A DNA stretch of 64,000 bases from a candidate division WOR-3 bacterium (GTDB taxonomy: Bacteria > Hydrothermota > Tepidihabitantia > SM23-42). The position numbers were made by a program, and so were the translations under genes. Each line of letters starts with the position of its first letter. The stretch's first letter is position 1. The notes under the pieces are model-generated. The model was not told the origin of the DNA. It made no database searches and saw nothing but the letters and a program-made list of their open reading frames with translations. This document shows positions 8,724-16,822 of the stretch, in pieces. The stretch lies in contig JAOUFJ010000005.1 of NCBI GenBank assembly GCA_029858255.1, forward strand, positions 1 through 64,000. The letters are read 5' to 3'.

Positions 8724-11675
8724 TTATCTCAAAAGCACGGCCTTCTTGACCTGGCGGGAATCAGCGGTCTCCAACCGGACAAAGTAGACACCGGCCGGCA
8801 CCCGACGACCCTGCGCATCCAGACCACGCCAAACCACCGACGCGGGCTGCCCAACCACCGACAACTCGTCCGATAAATCACAAACCAACCGACCCGATAT
8901 ATCATAAACACTCAACCGACCACCAACCATACCCGCCGCTAACACATAATCAATCCGCAATAGACCAGTAAATGGATTCGGCACCACCTGCGCTAAGGAC
9001 GTCCGCCAGACAACACCCGCCGACTTACCGTACTCCTCAACCCCTAAATAATCCGGCGGATAGGTCGTATACCGCACCGCAAACGAATCGGTCACCGCCC
9101 AAGCCCAGGCATGATACACCCCATCATAATAATACTCCAAACCAACCGTCTCAGCCGCATTCTCTAAACCAAAAGTCGCCCCAGGCTGCGCTAAACCAGT
9201 CAAATAATACACCATTACCTCACCATCACCAGTCGGCGTCGGATAATACAAAGGATCCAATAAAACCATCTGAAAGGTCTCCCGATCCCCAGTCGCCCCA
9301 TAATGCGCCACATCATAAAACTCAACCATCCAACGATGATTCACATCATCATAATACTGATAAATATCACCCGCTAACGACGGATCCAAATCATCCCAAA
9401 ACCCAGCCACCATCGCCCGCGGACCACCACTCGCCGGAATCCCCGTATTCGCACCAAACCGATAGGTCGAACTGCCTAACTCCAAAAACCCGTTCGAACA
9501 TATCCCCACCGAACCGTAATCCGTCCCATAATACCGGAAGGTAAACGGCAATGTCACCGTCACCGTATCCGCATCCTCATTCGTAATCTCCGAAACGATC
9601 ACCCCAGGCCCCGGCGGCGCTAAACCTAACCACGCAAACTCCGGCGCATACTCCTGCAAACCACCCGAATAATACGCATAATAATAACCCGTATCCGACG
9701 GCACCGGCTCACCAATCGCTAACTCAAACGGCAACGTATCCACATACAAACCCGCCACCACCACTAAATCACAATCCACCAACATCCCATACGGCGCACT
9801 CACACCCGCCGTCACCGTAAACGGATCCGAACTGTTGGCTATCGTATCACCGATTGTGATCTGACCGAAATTGCCTGAGTTATCAACTATCGTGATGTGC
9901 GAGGAATTGCTCATCAGGGTTGTACTGACATTCTGTGCAGGCGCGGCACCTCCATTGGTGAGTGTGATGACGAGATCCGCTGTTTCACCGGGTTCGAGTA
10001 TACCGTTGCCATTGATGATCGTATATTCGCAAAAAGTGATACTGGGCAGAGGGTTAATGAAGACCTGAAGCGAGTAATCCCAATTGCCAGTGTTACATGC
10101 TACACTAAGATCAAAGTCCGTTTCGTATCCATTGGGTACCGAGCCCGCTGCTGACATCTTGAATGACATCTCGACGGTCTCTTGCGAAAGAACGTTTCCT
10201 ATATAACAGCTGTCTTCCTGTAGAGTCACATAAGGACTGGTGTTGTTGATAAGCCCATAGGTATTCTTGGCCGTATCAACACCCATGTTGTAGATCTGAA
10301 TGACCAGATCGACTTCCTCACCGCTCTCCCACAGCCCGTTTCCATTACCGCCCGGTGCAGTATCGACGATCCAGTAGTCAGGCATCGTCAAGTATGCCGT
10401 TGCCAGGGGACGGGCCATCAGTGAAAGAGCTGCCACCTGAGCTTTTACTACTTCCGTACAGAAAGCGTTGTTGTTGTAACCAGCGCCGATCGTATCACCG
10501 GGTTCGTGATAATAAGGATTTGCCAGCGGGCTGTCTTCGATGTTACATACCGCAAGATATCCGTTCTGCCAGAATGGATGGTGGTCAGAGTTTGCGGCAG
10601 AAGTGACCATTCTTTTCCTGGTGAGCAGGGTAGTATAAGAATCGGCCGCCGCAATGATGAAATCTGCAAATGGCTCGCACGGCGGGTTGGAGATTTTCGC
10701 AATAACTTCTAAACTCTCAGGTTGAGCATTAACATAGGCGATCATGTCGGCATTTAGAACGCCTAGAATACTGTCACCCTGAGAACGGGCGAGTGAAGCG
10801 TAGTAATAGCTTCCATATAAGCCAAATTCTTCACCGGAGAAAGCTATGTACCTTATGGAATATTCGAACTGATAATCGCGCATGACACGCATTGCTTCAA
10901 TAACGCTGGCCGTGCCGCTCGCGTTGTCATCGGCACCTGGCGCAATGTTCGGCGAAAGGTAGGATGTCGCATCGAAATGTCCGCATATTACAGGGTAAAT
11001 GCTGTCCGGGTACAATGTTCCGGTTTTTACACCGACCACGTTCGGCGCGTGTCCGGTTGTGTGGTACTGAAAGTAAACAGAATCACATCCGTAGTCGCTG
11101 AATTTGCTGGCAATGTAATCGGCAGCGGCATCGCATGAGTCATGGGTCGAGTATCTGGTGACAAAATCCTGTAAACGTTGGACGACACTGAGAACACTAT
11201 CGGGATCGACCTGGTCGACGATCGTCTGCACAAGTGGGTTGTAGTAGAAACTCGTTGCCCGCTGGCCGCTCCTGACGATCGGCGTGAACATCAACCGGCT
11301 GATTTCCACTTTTTCCCTTATTAGTGCTTCCAGCATATCCGGCTTCATTTTGAGCAGATGCACCGAACCGTCGGTCATCAGAATTTCTCCATAGTCTGTT
11401 AGATCAAGGCGCTCGTCGGTTTTGTGTACAAGGTAATATCTTCCTTCCTCGGGGTCCTTTTCGATTATGGAGAATGAATATTGACGAAGTATATCGAGTT
11501 CATTATCGTCCACGATCAAGATAGCGGTATTGTCGAGTTCGGCGATCGGTCTCAGGCTATTTTCAAAAAGCGGGTCCAGTCTCTGCGCGTCCAGGTCGAC
11601 CTTGACGAGATAGTCGGCTGCAAATGCTGCCGTCATGAATAGAAACCATACAATAAACAATTTTCTAATTAACAT
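8724..11675 (-). CDS. Secreted M28 zinc aminopeptidase-like protein with C-terminal sorting-type domain
   Basis: 983 aa. ATG preceded by AGGAGG; signal peptide ending AFA (about residue 18). The M28 peptidase core has CGHFDAT (zinc His233), PGADDNASGT (Asp249), FSGEEFGLYG (catalytic and zinc Glu pair), NADM and SDHHPF. It is followed by two Ig-like repeats with GNGLWESGE and GNGILEPGET motifs, then the beta-rich module shared with the C25-like protein at 4585-8424 (YYYAYYSGG, FTFRYYGTDY, ICSNGF, PTPTGDGEV), and a FlgD-like tail (VPNPF, YDISGRLV, PAGVYFVRL). Family members release N-terminal amino acids or dipeptides. The 3' part (roughly 8724-9835) has extreme strand asymmetry compared with the 5' part. 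Confidence 0.88.
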   Translation of the reverse strand: MLIRKLFIVWFLFMTAAFAADYLVKVDLDAQRLDPLFENSLRPIAELDNTAILIVDDNELDILRQYSFSIIEKDPEEGRYYLVHKTDERLDLTDYGEILMTDGSVHLLKMKPDMLEALIREKVEISRLMFTPIVRSGQRATSFYYNPLVQTIVDQVDPDSVLSVVQRLQDFVTRYSTHDSCDAAADYIASKFSDYGCDSVYFQYHTTGHAPNVVGVKTGTLYPDSIYPVICGHFDATSYLSPNIAPGADDNASGTASVIEAMRVMRDYQFEYSIRYIAFSGEEFGLYGSYYYASLARSQGDSILGVLNADMIAYVNAQPESLEVIAKISNPPCEPFADFIIAAADSYTTLLTRKRMVTSAANSDHHPFWQNGYLAVCNIEDSPLANPYYHEPGDTIGAGYNNNAFCTEVVKAQVAALSLMARPLATAYLTMPDYWIVDTAPGGNGNGLWESGEEVDLVIQIYNMGVDTAKNTYGLINNTSPYVTLQEDSCYIGNVLSQETVEMSFKMSAAGSVPNGYETDFDLSVACNTGNWDYSLQVFINPLPSITFCEYTIINGNGILEPGETADLVITLTNGGAAPAQNVSTTLMSNSSHITIVDNSGNFGQITIGDTIANSSDPFTVTAGVSAPYGMLVDCDLVVVAGLYVDTLPFELAIGEPVPSDTGYYYAYYSGGLQEYAPEFAWLGLAPPGPGVIVSEITNEDADTVTVTLPFTFRYYGTDYGSVGICSNGFLELGSSTYRFGANTGIPASGGPRAMVAGFWDDLDPSLAGDIYQYYDDVNHRWMVEFYDVAHYGATGDRETFQMVLLDPLYYPTPTGDGEVMVYYLTGLAQPGATFGLENAAETVGLEYYYDGVYHAWAWAVTDSFAVRYTTYPPDYLGVEEYGKSAGVVWRTSLAQVVPNPFTGLLRIDYVLAAGMVGGRLSVYDISGRLVCDLSDELSVVGQPASVVWRGLDAQGRRVPAGVYFVRLETADSRQVKKAVLLR

Positions 11676-11767
11676 AAAAACCTCCTATGAAAGGTAGTTA
11701 TTCGTTGTACGGTATCGACATGCGAAACGGAAAACGGTATCGTTCATCGAAACCGTCCTTCGACAAC

Positions 11768-11787
11768 GAATCGCCCTTCGCAACCGA
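11768..11787. repeat. TTCG/AACCG dispersed repeat, copy 3
   Basis: Matches 162-181 with two changes, inside a leader (about 11700-11800) similar in flavour to the leader of the left-edge peptidase gene. Confidence 0.5.
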
Positions 11788-11817
11788 CCACCGTCAACCA
11801 ATATTTCATTAGTTATT

Positions 11818-11873
11818 GGGTTGAGATGCTGGAATCTTCAGACGAATCATGGTTAGCTTCCCTGCTTGAACCC
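11818..11873. repeat. Inverted repeat of the peptidase-island family, copy e
   Basis: GGGTTGAGATGCTGGAA faces TTCCCTGCTTGAACCC just after the M14 gene. This is the most diverged of the five copies. Confidence 0.55.
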
Positions 11874-11888
11874 AGAAAGTAACTTTCA

Positions 11889-13952
11889 TTATCTCAGCAA
11901 AACAATTTTCTCATATTGTTCATGGACACCAGCGCTCAGTTTCGCGAAATAGACACCGGCCGGTAGTTCCTGACCACTGTTGTCGTATCCGTTCCAGTTG
12001 ACTTCATGGATGCCAGCCTCATTGACGTCGGGCATAAGATTGCGAACAAGACGGCCGGCAGCATCGTAGATCTCAATATTGGCAATGGTTACGCCTGTGC
12101 CGTTCAGCTCTCCGGTTATCTGGAATCCGATCTTTGTCAACTGCCGGAATGGATTCGGCAGTACGTGGAAGCTTATGAATGAATGTGGTATTTCAACCAG
12201 TCGGTCGTCCGATATCCCTGTTGGATGCCCGGCATGAATTGCATCCAGGTCAAAACCTGCGTATTGTCCTCCTGTTATGTTCCCATCGTCGACGATTCGC
12301 AGATACCGCGCTTCAAACATACCTGCACTGGCGAGATCAAAACTCGCCGTGCCTGTATCTGAACCGCACGATAACCATGAACCGTTCCAATCATTACTTG
12401 CGTAAACTTGATAGCCTTCATCGGTTCCGTCATCTCCTTCGAATACGGTGAAATCGTCACCCGGTCCGTCGGTGATCAATGAATTCGGTGCCATGTCAAG
12501 AACGATATATCCCGATTGCCCCAGGGAAAACCACATGCTATCTGCGGGCCCGAGTGTATGTCGTGGTTGTGTTTTATTTCCCTGTTCGTCATGATTAGCG
12601 TAACGGTTCACGATGACTTTGAATGCATGGTGGTAAGTGGAATCGGGCAGGAGTAGGATGTCATCTATTGAAACGGTACTCTGAGGAGTCACGTTAACAT
12701 CGCTAATTGTTTTCGGCGCGTAGCCGTTTGCCGAGACCCTTAATTTATATGATCCCGGCTCGACCATCTTGTGAAAATCGCCAAGCATTGGATCCGCATA
12801 AATATCGATGCGGTCTGGATCGGTGAATTCAATTCTCGCACACAGTAAAGAATCGGTGAGCGAATCTTTGACGGTGCCGGTGATTCCCCATCCAGCACAC
12901 TCGCAGACCTCCATCAAAGCTTCACGGTTGGCAAAGCATATCTGGTCGATCGCCGTCGAAGACGAGGGTTCAAAGGTCTCTATGGTCCAGGCAAGGGCAC
13001 CATTCGTTCCGATAGTGTAGTCCTGTAACGAGCCTGGTGTCTGATACCAGTCGTAACCGTTGATCGCCACGAGGTTTGCCGAAGTGGCGTATGTTTCGGA
13101 CAACGTAATGATATGCTGGCTGTCTGCTGGGTCAGCCGGATGGTAATCCCAGGGGTAGTTGACGTACTGTGCGGACGAATGATAGTTATACTCAAGGGAA
13201 ATGTTGTTCTCTTCGAGGTGCTGCATCATGACCTGGCTTTCGACCTGTGATGATGGCCCAGGGCTGCCGCCCCAGCCGTCCCAGAAATAACCGTAGTCCC
13301 GGTTCAGGTCGACGTAGTTTGCGTTACGGCGCGTATTTGCCACCTTGCCGTCCGGGTTGAGAGTCGGCAGGATCCAGATCTCGTTACTGTCGACCAAAGC
13401 GTGCACTTCGGGAAGAACTGAGTAGTTTGTGAGCAAATGCCTCAGGAAATATAGCGTTATCTCGGTTCCGATGTGCTCATCGCCGTGGATATTGCCGCCG
13501 AGTCTGATTTCTGGTTCATTCTCTTCGATCTGAGGATTGTCTGTAACCCGCATTGCCCAGATGGCCCGCCCTTGAACACTGAAACCGGCCGTGTCGAGGC
13601 GGCAGATATTTGAATATTCGCTGACGAATGAATCGAGCACCGCGTAAAGCTGTTCATATGTATGGTAAAAACCCCGCTGGAAAATGTCGTCTTTGTATGC
13701 CTGGTAATCATCGATCAGGACAACTACATCATAACCCGCGCGCCTGAGTAAGGCTATCTCACTGTCGTTTACGAGCGCCCTGGCAAAGTCATCACCGGCA
13801 TCAACAATGGTCAGGCGATAATCACTCAGCGTGTAGATCATGTCGTGGGTTTGCAGCCCTATTTCAGCGAGTCTTATCGTTTCATTTCGTTCGGCGGATC
13901 CAATACTCAATAAAATCAAAGAAAATACTACTGACACGCGTAGTATGGACAC
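11889..13952 (-). CDS. Secreted M14 zinc carboxypeptidase with C-terminal sorting-type domain
   Basis: 687 aa from a GTG at 13952, chosen because GGAGG lies seven bases upstream and the GTG opens a signal peptide (VSILRVSVVFSLILLSIGSA). The longer in-frame extension would overlap the upstream gene. M14 core: GNIHGDEHIGTE gives zinc ligands His156 and Glu159, LNRDYGYFW the substrate-binding Asn-Arg, YHSSAQ the third zinc His and TIETFE the catalytic Glu (about residue 325). Then come a carboxypeptidase-regulatory-like beta domain (IEFTDPDRIDIYADP..GSYKLRVSANGYAPK), a discoidin-like segment and the FlgD-like tail (LPNPF, YDAAGRLVRNL, PAGVYFAKL). It starts 59 bases after the next gene's stop, probably as an operon. 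Confidence 0.88.
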   Translation of the reverse strand: MSILRVSVVFSLILLSIGSAERNETIRLAEIGLQTHDMIYTLSDYRLTIVDAGDDFARALVNDSEIALLRRAGYDVVVLIDDYQAYKDDIFQRGFYHTYEQLYAVLDSFVSEYSNICRLDTAGFSVQGRAIWAMRVTDNPQIEENEPEIRLGGNIHGDEHIGTEITLYFLRHLLTNYSVLPEVHALVDSNEIWILPTLNPDGKVANTRRNANYVDLNRDYGYFWDGWGGSPGPSSQVESQVMMQHLEENNISLEYNYHSSAQYVNYPWDYHPADPADSQHIITLSETYATSANLVAINGYDWYQTPGSLQDYTIGTNGALAWTIETFEPSSSTAIDQICFANREALMEVCECAGWGITGTVKDSLTDSLLCARIEFTDPDRIDIYADPMLGDFHKMVEPGSYKLRVSANGYAPKTISDVNVTPQSTVSIDDILLLPDSTYHHAFKVIVNRYANHDEQGNKTQPRHTLGPADSMWFSLGQSGYIVLDMAPNSLITDGPGDDFTVFEGDDGTDEGYQVYASNDWNGSWLSCGSDTGTASFDLASAGMFEARYLRIVDDGNITGGQYAGFDLDAIHAGHPTGISDDRLVEIPHSFISFHVLPNPFRQLTKIGFQITGELNGTGVTIANIEIYDAAGRLVRNLMPDVNEAGIHEVNWNGYDNSGQELPAGVYFAKLSAGVHEQYEKIVLLR

Positions 13953-14011
13953 AGATTTTCCTCCAACATATGGCTCTTGAATCTTGCTATTTTTATCGAC
14001 ATCGATACCGC

Positions 14012-16249
14012 TTAATGCAGTAGGATCGCCTTGCTCACTGTTTGTGCTGTAGCCCAATCCAGTTTGACAAAGTAGATACCACTTGGAACTGTTCTGCCTG
14101 AAGCATCCCGACCGTTCCAAGCAAGCGATGATGGATTTCCAGTTGCAGATAACTGGGCGGATAGGTCTCTGATCAGACGTCCTGCCGCGTCATAAATGCG
14201 CAAATGCGCAGCCTGAAGTTCTGCTTCACTGAGTGTGTAGTTGATTTGAAGCCGGTCAGTGAAGAGACTGTTCCCTAAGAATAGAGATGGAACGATTTTC
14301 TCTGGCTTTATTACTTCGTTTTGCTCGATGCCGGTCATGACTTCGGCGTAGACTAGACAGGAATAATCACCCCAGCCCCAGGTGGAGTTATAGCCGCGTA
14401 CCAAGTAGTAGTATTCGCCGCTCGGGTGACCTACAAAATCATAAAGGGTGTCGGCGATATCTGACATGACAGTATCTACATCGTTGAATAGACAAGTTGG
14501 ATAAATATCGTCGACATAGAAGCCAGTATTGAGCACTGCGCCATCGGTCATGGCACGGAACCTGATGTACACTGAACGTCCCACCCAGTTCTCAAGCGGG
14601 TAAGCTTTATGGATCCACCCGCCTGAATTTCCGTTAAACCTTGTGGTATCAAGATTAAACCACTCCTTTGTATTCTCGGAAACTTCTACCACGGCAACGT
14701 CATAATTCGTTTCGAGGTTATACCAGCACCAGAAGGTGACAGAATCGTCGTTGCTCACAAGAAGGGGATGGATACTCTGTACCGCATTGTTCATGTCGTT
14801 CACGCTGCCGGAAAAATAACTGTGCGTGCCTGAGTGCGCCTGGGTTGTCGACAGGGTGAATCCCTGAAGCAGCCACCGGTCTGTACCGGTCTCGAGGTCG
14901 TCTTCGATTATTGAAGGATCCGATAGTTCGAGCAACTCCCAGTACAGAGGGTTGTTGTGCTCGACGTTCCTGGGGTGCCAGGTAACTGAAAAGTCACTGG
15001 TCGTTTGACCGATCGGACAGATAGCGGGTGGCGGGACGACGCCTTCGGTCGCGATCATCAATGAGTCGGCAAATCCGGCCAGGTACTTTGCCGCTTTGAA
15101 GACCTGGCGCGAGATGAAATCAAGCTGGGTTTCATTCTGGTAGAAAGTTGTGCCGATCTCTGAACCGTAGAACAATGCTGAAAGCCCGGCCACGTAGTGA
15201 TTGTAGCCATATACCCAGTCGCGCGTGTTACCGGCACTCGGATAGGGGTTATAATAGGACTGGCCGGGATCGTATGTTCCGCCATAGAGACCCTGCATCA
15301 TACTCGCCATGTGATACCCTTTTTCATCGTAGAGTGTAGCATCCGGTGTGCCTTGCGGTTTGTATCCCCATGGATACATTACCTGCTCGCCATAGCTGTG
15401 TAATGAGAATCCAGTGGCGATCTTGTGTTCGCGTATGAAAGTGGTGTAAGCCCATATCTCGTCGCCGCTATAGGCAAACGCGCCGCAGAAGGTAGCATAC
15501 GAGGGGTTATGCGTGAGTTGATCTTCGTCCGCCGCGCCCCAGTAACCGGCTATTTCACCGTCACACGCGCCGCCATAATTCCGGTTGGGGTCAGCGCCGA
15601 TCGAACCGCCGAAAGGCTCGCGGTTCTTGCGCCATGAGAGTTGGGATGGGTAATCGTAGACATAACCGTCGACATTGATCAACGGGAAGCAGTAGATCTG
15701 TGTTCCGTTTATTATGTCAGTGATCTCGGCAACCTGTCCGTAGGAACGGATCATCGAATCGGCAAAGAAGAGCACGGCTTGAGGGGTCGCCCACTCTCGT
15801 GAATGATGGCACCCATCCAGCGTGAAACCAGGCTCGTCTTCTTCAAGTTGTGGGTTGTCCGATATTTTCACACCGTATATCCAGCGGCCTTCATAAGTCG
15901 TAAAAGGCAGTGAATCTAACATGCAAATGGATGGGTGGTCGAGGGCCATCTGCCTGAGTGAATCATTGATCTCAGCATAAGATAGGTAAGAACCTCGCAC
16001 CTGGTCCTTTTCGTATTCGAGGCTGAGTACGGTGACTTCATAAGGCAGACCAGACGCAACGATTTTACTGAGCAGTGCGTGGTCGGCCACCAAATCGTAC
16101 CATTCGCCATATCTACCGGCGGCGATATCCAAAGATTTTTTATCGATTCTTCCCAAATCATGCCATGAATTTGCATAGACCCGGACGATCATATCCTGGG
16201 CCATGGTAAGTGTCGACATCAAGAACATAATGGCAATGAGCCGTTTCAT
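14012..16249 (-). CDS. Secreted M14 zinc carboxypeptidase with C-terminal sorting-type domain
   Basis: 745 aa from ATG at 16249 (a TTG one codon earlier is also possible), signal peptide ending TMA. The M14 core has CHHSREWATP (zinc His149 and Glu152), DPNRNYG and LHSYGEQVMYPW (third zinc His). GSEIGTTFY probably supplies the catalytic Glu. A MAM/immune-inhibitor-like beta region follows (DDLETGTDRWLLQGF, HSYFSGSVND), then the FlgD-like tail (YDAAGRLIRDL, PSGIYFVKL, ending KAILLH). First gene of a two-gene unit with the M14 gene downstream. Probably digests peptides outside the cell together with the neighbouring C25 and M28 enzymes. Confidence 0.88.
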   Translation of the reverse strand: MKRLIAIMFLMSTLTMAQDMIVRVYANSWHDLGRIDKKSLDIAAGRYGEWYDLVADHALLSKIVASGLPYEVTVLSLEYEKDQVRGSYLSYAEINDSLRQMALDHPSICMLDSLPFTTYEGRWIYGVKISDNPQLEEDEPGFTLDGCHHSREWATPQAVLFFADSMIRSYGQVAEITDIINGTQIYCFPLINVDGYVYDYPSQLSWRKNREPFGGSIGADPNRNYGGACDGEIAGYWGAADEDQLTHNPSYATFCGAFAYSGDEIWAYTTFIREHKIATGFSLHSYGEQVMYPWGYKPQGTPDATLYDEKGYHMASMMQGLYGGTYDPGQSYYNPYPSAGNTRDWVYGYNHYVAGLSALFYGSEIGTTFYQNETQLDFISRQVFKAAKYLAGFADSLMIATEGVVPPPAICPIGQTTSDFSVTWHPRNVEHNNPLYWELLELSDPSIIEDDLETGTDRWLLQGFTLSTTQAHSGTHSYFSGSVNDMNNAVQSIHPLLVSNDDSVTFWCWYNLETNYDVAVVEVSENTKEWFNLDTTRFNGNSGGWIHKAYPLENWVGRSVYIRFRAMTDGAVLNTGFYVDDIYPTCLFNDVDTVMSDIADTLYDFVGHPSGEYYYLVRGYNSTWGWGDYSCLVYAEVMTGIEQNEVIKPEKIVPSLFLGNSLFTDRLQINYTLSEAELQAAHLRIYDAAGRLIRDLSAQLSATGNPSSLAWNGRDASGRTVPSGIYFVKLDWATAQTVSKAILLH

Positions 16250-16356
16250 CAATAACCCCCTGTTTGCTTGATGTGATTGCGAACGGTATCAAGTGATGGG
16301 TCTGAATATCGGGGAATAGTCCTGGGTATTCAACTCAACTTGCATTCCGTTCCTTT

Positions 16357-16384
16357 ATTATAATAACCAATTAAGCATTGTCAA
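16357..16384 (-). promoter_or_regulatory. Promoter of the M14 carboxypeptidase pair
   Basis: Minus strand TTGACA (16379-16384), 16 bp, TATAAT (16357-16362), leaving a leader of about 100 nt. Its -35 box is four bases from the -35 box of the divergent Nudix promoter. Confidence 0.8.
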
Positions 16385-16387
16385 CTA

Positions 16388-16415
16388 TTGATTTGGCCCA
16401 TATTCTGCCTATAAT
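16388..16415 (+). promoter_or_regulatory. Promoter of the Nudix gene, leaderless type
   Basis: TTGATT (16388-16393), 16 bp, TATAAT (16410-16415), then seven bases to the ATG at 16423. Confidence 0.75.
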
Positions 16416-16422
16416 TGTGGCG

Positions 16423-16818
16423 ATGGAGCATCGCAATCCAGTCCCCACTGTAGATATTATCATCGAAATCACGCGTAGAATCGTTCTCATAGCGCGTAAG
16501 AATCCGCCGTACGGTTGGGCTCTGCCTGGTGGTTTCATTGATTATGGGGAATCGGCAGAGGATGCGGCGCGTCGTGAAGCCAAAGAAGAGACAGGGCTAG
16601 AACTCACGGGATTAAGACAATTTCACTGCTATTCAAACCCGAAACGTGACCCGCGGCATCATACAATATCAGTGGTCTTCGTGGCACAGGCAACCGGGCA
16701 GCCAATGGCGGGTGATGATGCGGCTCATTTGGGTTTATTCGACCAGAATACCTTGCCCGAAGAAATCGCCTTTGATCACCGCCGGATCCTGGAAGATTAT
16801 TTCGAGAAGAAGTACTAG
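16423..16818 (+). CDS. Nudix hydrolase
   Basis: 131 aa. The Nudix box is complete: [21 protein letters not shown] plus TGL fits GX5EX7REUXEEXGU and binds the catalytic Mg2+. A TTG start at 16378 would lie upstream of the promoter -10 box, so the ATG at 16423, seven bases after TATAAT and without a Shine-Dalgarno, is chosen. The N-terminus ([23 protein letters not shown]) is like ADP-ribose pyrophosphatase or general house-cleaning Nudix enzymes. The substrate is not determinable. Four bases before the YhaO-like gene, so probably cotranscribed. Confidence 0.9.
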   Translation: MEHRNPVPTVDIIIEITRRIVLIARKNPPYGWALPGGFIDYGESAEDAARREAKEETGLELTGLRQFHCYSNPKRDPRHHTISVVFVAQATGQPMAGDDAAHLGLFDQNTLPEEIAFDHRRILEDYFEKKY

Positions 16819-16822
16819 CATC

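Noticed and set aside
8972-9544. 190-codon plus-strand frame rich in Pro, Asn, His and Thr
   Set aside because: It lies opposite the M28 gene in the G-poor block. Low G on the plus strand removes stop codons, so the frame is a by-product of composition.
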